NCBI GenBank assembly: GCA_903924465.1
Contig: CAIYBN010000024.1
Location: 1 to 32,550 of the forward strand
Direction of reading: 5' to 3'
Origin: an uncultured Myxococcales bacterium
Lineage (GTDB): Bacteria > Myxococcota_A > UBA9042
DNA: 32,550 nucleotides
The notes beneath the pieces are model-generated. The model worked only from the letters and a program-made list of their open reading frames with translations. It searched no databases and had not been told where the DNA came from. Position 1 is the first letter of the stretch. Each line of letters starts with the position of its first letter. The translations under genes and the position numbers were made by a program. This document shows positions 31,134 through 32,550 of this stretch, in pieces.

Positions 31134-31457
31134 ATGGACCCGAACAAGCAAGCCCGCCTCGACGCCGCTGGTTGGAAAGTGGGTGATGCGGCTGATTTCC
31201 TGTCTCTTTCTCCCGCCGAAGCGGAACTGGTGGAGATTCGCCACCGCCTCGCGCAAGCCGTGCGGACCGTGCGCGCCGAGCACCACGTCAGTCAGGCGCA
31301 GCTCGCGCGGATTCTGGGTTCCAGCCAGTCGCGGGTGGCGAAGATCGAAGCAGGCGATCGCTCGGTGTCGCTGGACCTGATGGTGCGGGCGCTGCTGGGG
31401 CTGGGGCTGGGGCATCAGGAATTGGCGGGCTGGTTGGGCGCCAAGTCGGCGGCGTAG
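31134..31457 (+). CDS. HigA-like XRE antitoxin
   Basis: A 107-residue antitoxin. The N terminus, MDPNKQARLDAAGWKVGDAADFLSLS, is characteristic of the HTH antitoxins paired with Gp49-like toxins. The HTH is VRTVRAEHHVSQAQLARILG followed by SSQSRVAKIEAGDRSVSLDL. The ATG at 31134 has GGAGG five bases upstream; a GTG one codon earlier would sit too close to it. It would neutralise the preceding toxin and repress the operon through the inverted repeats at 30732-30771. Confidence 0.9.
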   Translation: MDPNKQARLDAAGWKVGDAADFLSLSPAEAELVEIRHRLAQAVRTVRAEHHVSQAQLARILGSSQSRVAKIEAGDRSVSLDLMVRALLGLGLGHQELAGWLGAKSAA

Positions 31458-31492
31458 CTGAGGCGAAGCGCTTGGAACGTAAGAATAAGGCT

Positions 31493-31662
31493 ACGCCGGT
31501 AGCCGACTTCCACGCCCTGACGGCGGCGTAGCTGAAGCACGATAGGATGTGAATCGTGTGGATCCGCAGGCTTGGGCCGGCACTTCGCACTGTCGACACC
31601 AGACGATGGCGATGGTGTCGAGAGCCACTTGTCCTATTTCAACATGAAGTGCTACTCGCATC
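31493..31662 (-). repeat. Dispersed CxxC module, copy 4 (core plus tail, frameshifted)
   Basis: Core 31578-31650 plus two bases. The minus strand reads MRVALHVEIGQVALDTIAIV from ATG 31662, then WCRQCEVPAQACGSTRFTSYR. The tail QGVEVGYRR near 31495 is in a different frame, so this copy has an indel between core and tail. By my hand count the core differs from copy 3 at about 12 of 75 positions, mostly silent. The perfect hairpin GACACCA...TGGTGTC is present. Nothing else is seen in 31458-31765. Confidence 0.6.
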
Positions 31663-31765
31663 CGCCAAAGCCGACGACGGAGGCCGGTGTGGCGCGGAAG
31701 TTCAAGTGGTCGCCGCTGCTCACCCGCCGGTGTCGGTGACGGTCCTCGGAATCTGCCGCCGCCCG

Positions 31766-32008
31766 TCACGCCGCCATCGTCAGCACTTCCACCAGCGCGC
31801 CGCGTTGCCGTGCCGATGCCGCCATTTCGTCGAGCGCCAGCGCGGTCGCGTTGTCCAGCCACTCATCGCCGCACTGGTCGCACACGCGCGCCGGCACGTC
31901 GCGCACGACGAGGACGCCTTTGCCCAGATCGACCGACCAGGTGGTGCGCCCCGCGACAAAGTTGCCGCCGCACAGTGGGCACGTCGTGGATTTTGCGAGG
32001 TTCTTCAT
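31766..32008 (-). CDS. YgiT-type zinc-finger antitoxin (MqsA N-terminal-like)
   Basis: An 80-residue protein. Two CxxC pairs, CPLCGG and CDQCGDEW, lie about 35 residues apart with VVVRDVPARVCDQCG between, the signature of the YgiT/MqsA zinc-binding domain. There is no C-terminal HTH, so it is the short form that pairs with DUF4258 toxins. Its ATG overlaps the toxin stop (ATGA), so the two are translationally coupled. It probably binds and masks the toxin. Confidence 0.88.
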   Translation of the reverse strand: MKNLAKSTTCPLCGGNFVAGRTTWSVDLGKGVLVVRDVPARVCDQCGDEWLDNATALALDEMAASARQRGALVEVLTMAA

Positions 32009-32340
32009 GGCTGTTTCCGCGTCCGGAAGTCCGGCGGTAGAAACCGGGCGTCGTCCGGCTCGTACAAGGTAATGATATACGCCTCCTCCGCAGCTGCGTC
32101 CAACGCGACGACGGCATGGAGCACGCGGCCTGCGGTCTTGCCCAGCACCAGCGCGGTCGGTCGCGGCCGTTCGGCGGAGTAGTCCTCGATGACTTCGCCC
32201 GTGCGGATCGCGGTCAACACGGCGGCGATGGCAAATCCGCGCTCAACGGCGCGTTGCTGCGCGTGGAAGTGCCAGACCACGTCGCCGGCGGTGATGCAGC
32301 GAGCAAGCAGGAGTTGGTTGAAGGGCGTGGAGGTCAGCAT
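32005..32340 (-). CDS. DUF4258 toxin of a toxin-antitoxin pair
   Basis: A 111-residue protein with the DUF4258 pattern: VVWHFHAQQRAVERGFAIAAVLTAIRTGEVIEDYS (helical part with the H-x-R-x-RG-type motif), then RPTALVLGKTAGRVLHAVVALD and EEAYIITLYEPDDARF (beta strands ending in the T-x-Y-xP motif). DUF4258 proteins next to YgiT-type zinc fingers are known RelE-like toxin candidates. The ATG at 32340 has GGAGG ten bases upstream, inside the end of the frame entering from the right. Confidence 0.83.
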   Translation of the reverse strand: MLTSTPFNQLLLARCITAGDVVWHFHAQQRAVERGFAIAAVLTAIRTGEVIEDYSAERPRPTALVLGKTAGRVLHAVVALDAAAEEAYIITLYEPDDARFLPPDFRTRKQP

Positions 32341-32346
32341 GGTGGC

Positions 32347-32550
32347 TCAGCCTCCGAAGCCGATGATGTAGCTGTGGGCGGTGACCCAAAAAGGCGGGTT
32401 GATCCCGAGGCCGATAGGCGTTCCGAGCATGTCCACCTGCTGAACTTGCCTGCCACATTCACCGTCCTGGCAGCGCCGGACCGTCCGGAGCCGCGCCTGG
32501 ACCGAGCATGACCTGCTGTTCGCGACCTGTCGAGGCCCAAAAGCGTGTGG
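32347..32550 (-). CDS. Partial frame entering from the right edge
   Basis: The minus-strand frame is open from the window edge to a TGA at 32349-32347, only 6 bp before the DUF4258 toxin start. It reads LRTVRRCQDGECGRQVQQVD then MLGTPIGLGINPPFWVTAHS and ends YIIGFGG. The short gap suggests an operon with the toxin-antitoxin pair, or that the pair sits at the 3' end of a larger gene. The protein is unrecognised, and 67 codons in GC-rich DNA can be open by chance. Confidence 0.35.
   Translation of the reverse strand, partial: PHAFGPRQVANSRSCSVQARLRTVRRCQDGECGRQVQQVDMLGTPIGLGINPPFWVTAHSYIIGFGG

Noticed and set aside
21490..31662. Dispersed module as integron attC sites
   Set aside because: The copies share orientation and spacing between genes, but the flanking genes face both ways. 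I found no RYYYAAC/GTTRRRY pair placed as in attC, and no integron integrase is present. Codon-wise substitutions also point to coding origin.

Overview
The window is a GC-rich bacterial chromosome segment. Three features point to Myxococcota or a related deltaproteobacterial lineage: secreted lipoproteins packed with Cys-rich CDDGNxCT repeats, Asp/Ala-rich linkers after lipoboxes, and a MYXO-CTERM-like tail (Cys, hydrophobic helix, Arg-rich end). This is an inference from gene style; there is no rRNA or other marker gene here.

Layout. (1) 1-5355, island A, read leftwards and running off the left edge: P4-type tyrosine integrase, an accessory protein, AlpA-like regulator, TOPRIM primase and D5/SF3 helicase. 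It is bounded on the right by an isolated 3' half of tRNA-Thr(CGT), an att scar. (2) 5356-11704, apparent chromosomal backbone: a small membrane protein, a truncated integrase remnant, a glutathione S-transferase and a 1287-residue Cys-repeat lipoprotein. (3) 11705 to at least 16888, island B, read rightwards from an isolated 3' half of tRNA-Leu(TAA): the same integrase, accessory protein, AlpA order, but with a single AEP primase-helicase fusion in place of the TOPRIM primase and D5 helicase. A long inverted repeat and a serine recombinase follow. (4) 17.7-32.5 kb, accessory cargo, possibly all inside island B: a C2-domain lipoprotein, an XRE regulator with a possible hipA remnant, an HNH nuclease, an unknown helical protein, a pseudokinase, an ADP-ribosylglycohydrolase, an unknown zinc-ribbon protein with a translationally coupled small partner, two secreted or lipid-anchored proteins, and two toxin-antitoxin modules in opposite orientations. 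A partial reading frame enters from the right edge.

How it fits together. Islands A and B look like capsid-less, satellite-type integrative elements that share an integration/control cassette but carry unrelated replication modules. Both tRNA scars are oriented so that the 5.4-11.7 kb stretch lies outside both islands. Intact tRNA-Thr and tRNA-Leu genes are therefore predicted beyond the left and right edges respectively.

The most unusual signal is a dispersed module. Four ungapped 75-bp cores (21.6, 27.2, 29.5 and 31.6 kb) and two tail-only fragments (22.7 and 30.5 kb) lie in the same orientation. Differences between copies fall largely at third codon positions of one minus-strand frame, which encodes a small CxxC protein. 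The copies look like remnants of a small multi-copy gene family scattered between cargo genes; I do not recognise it.
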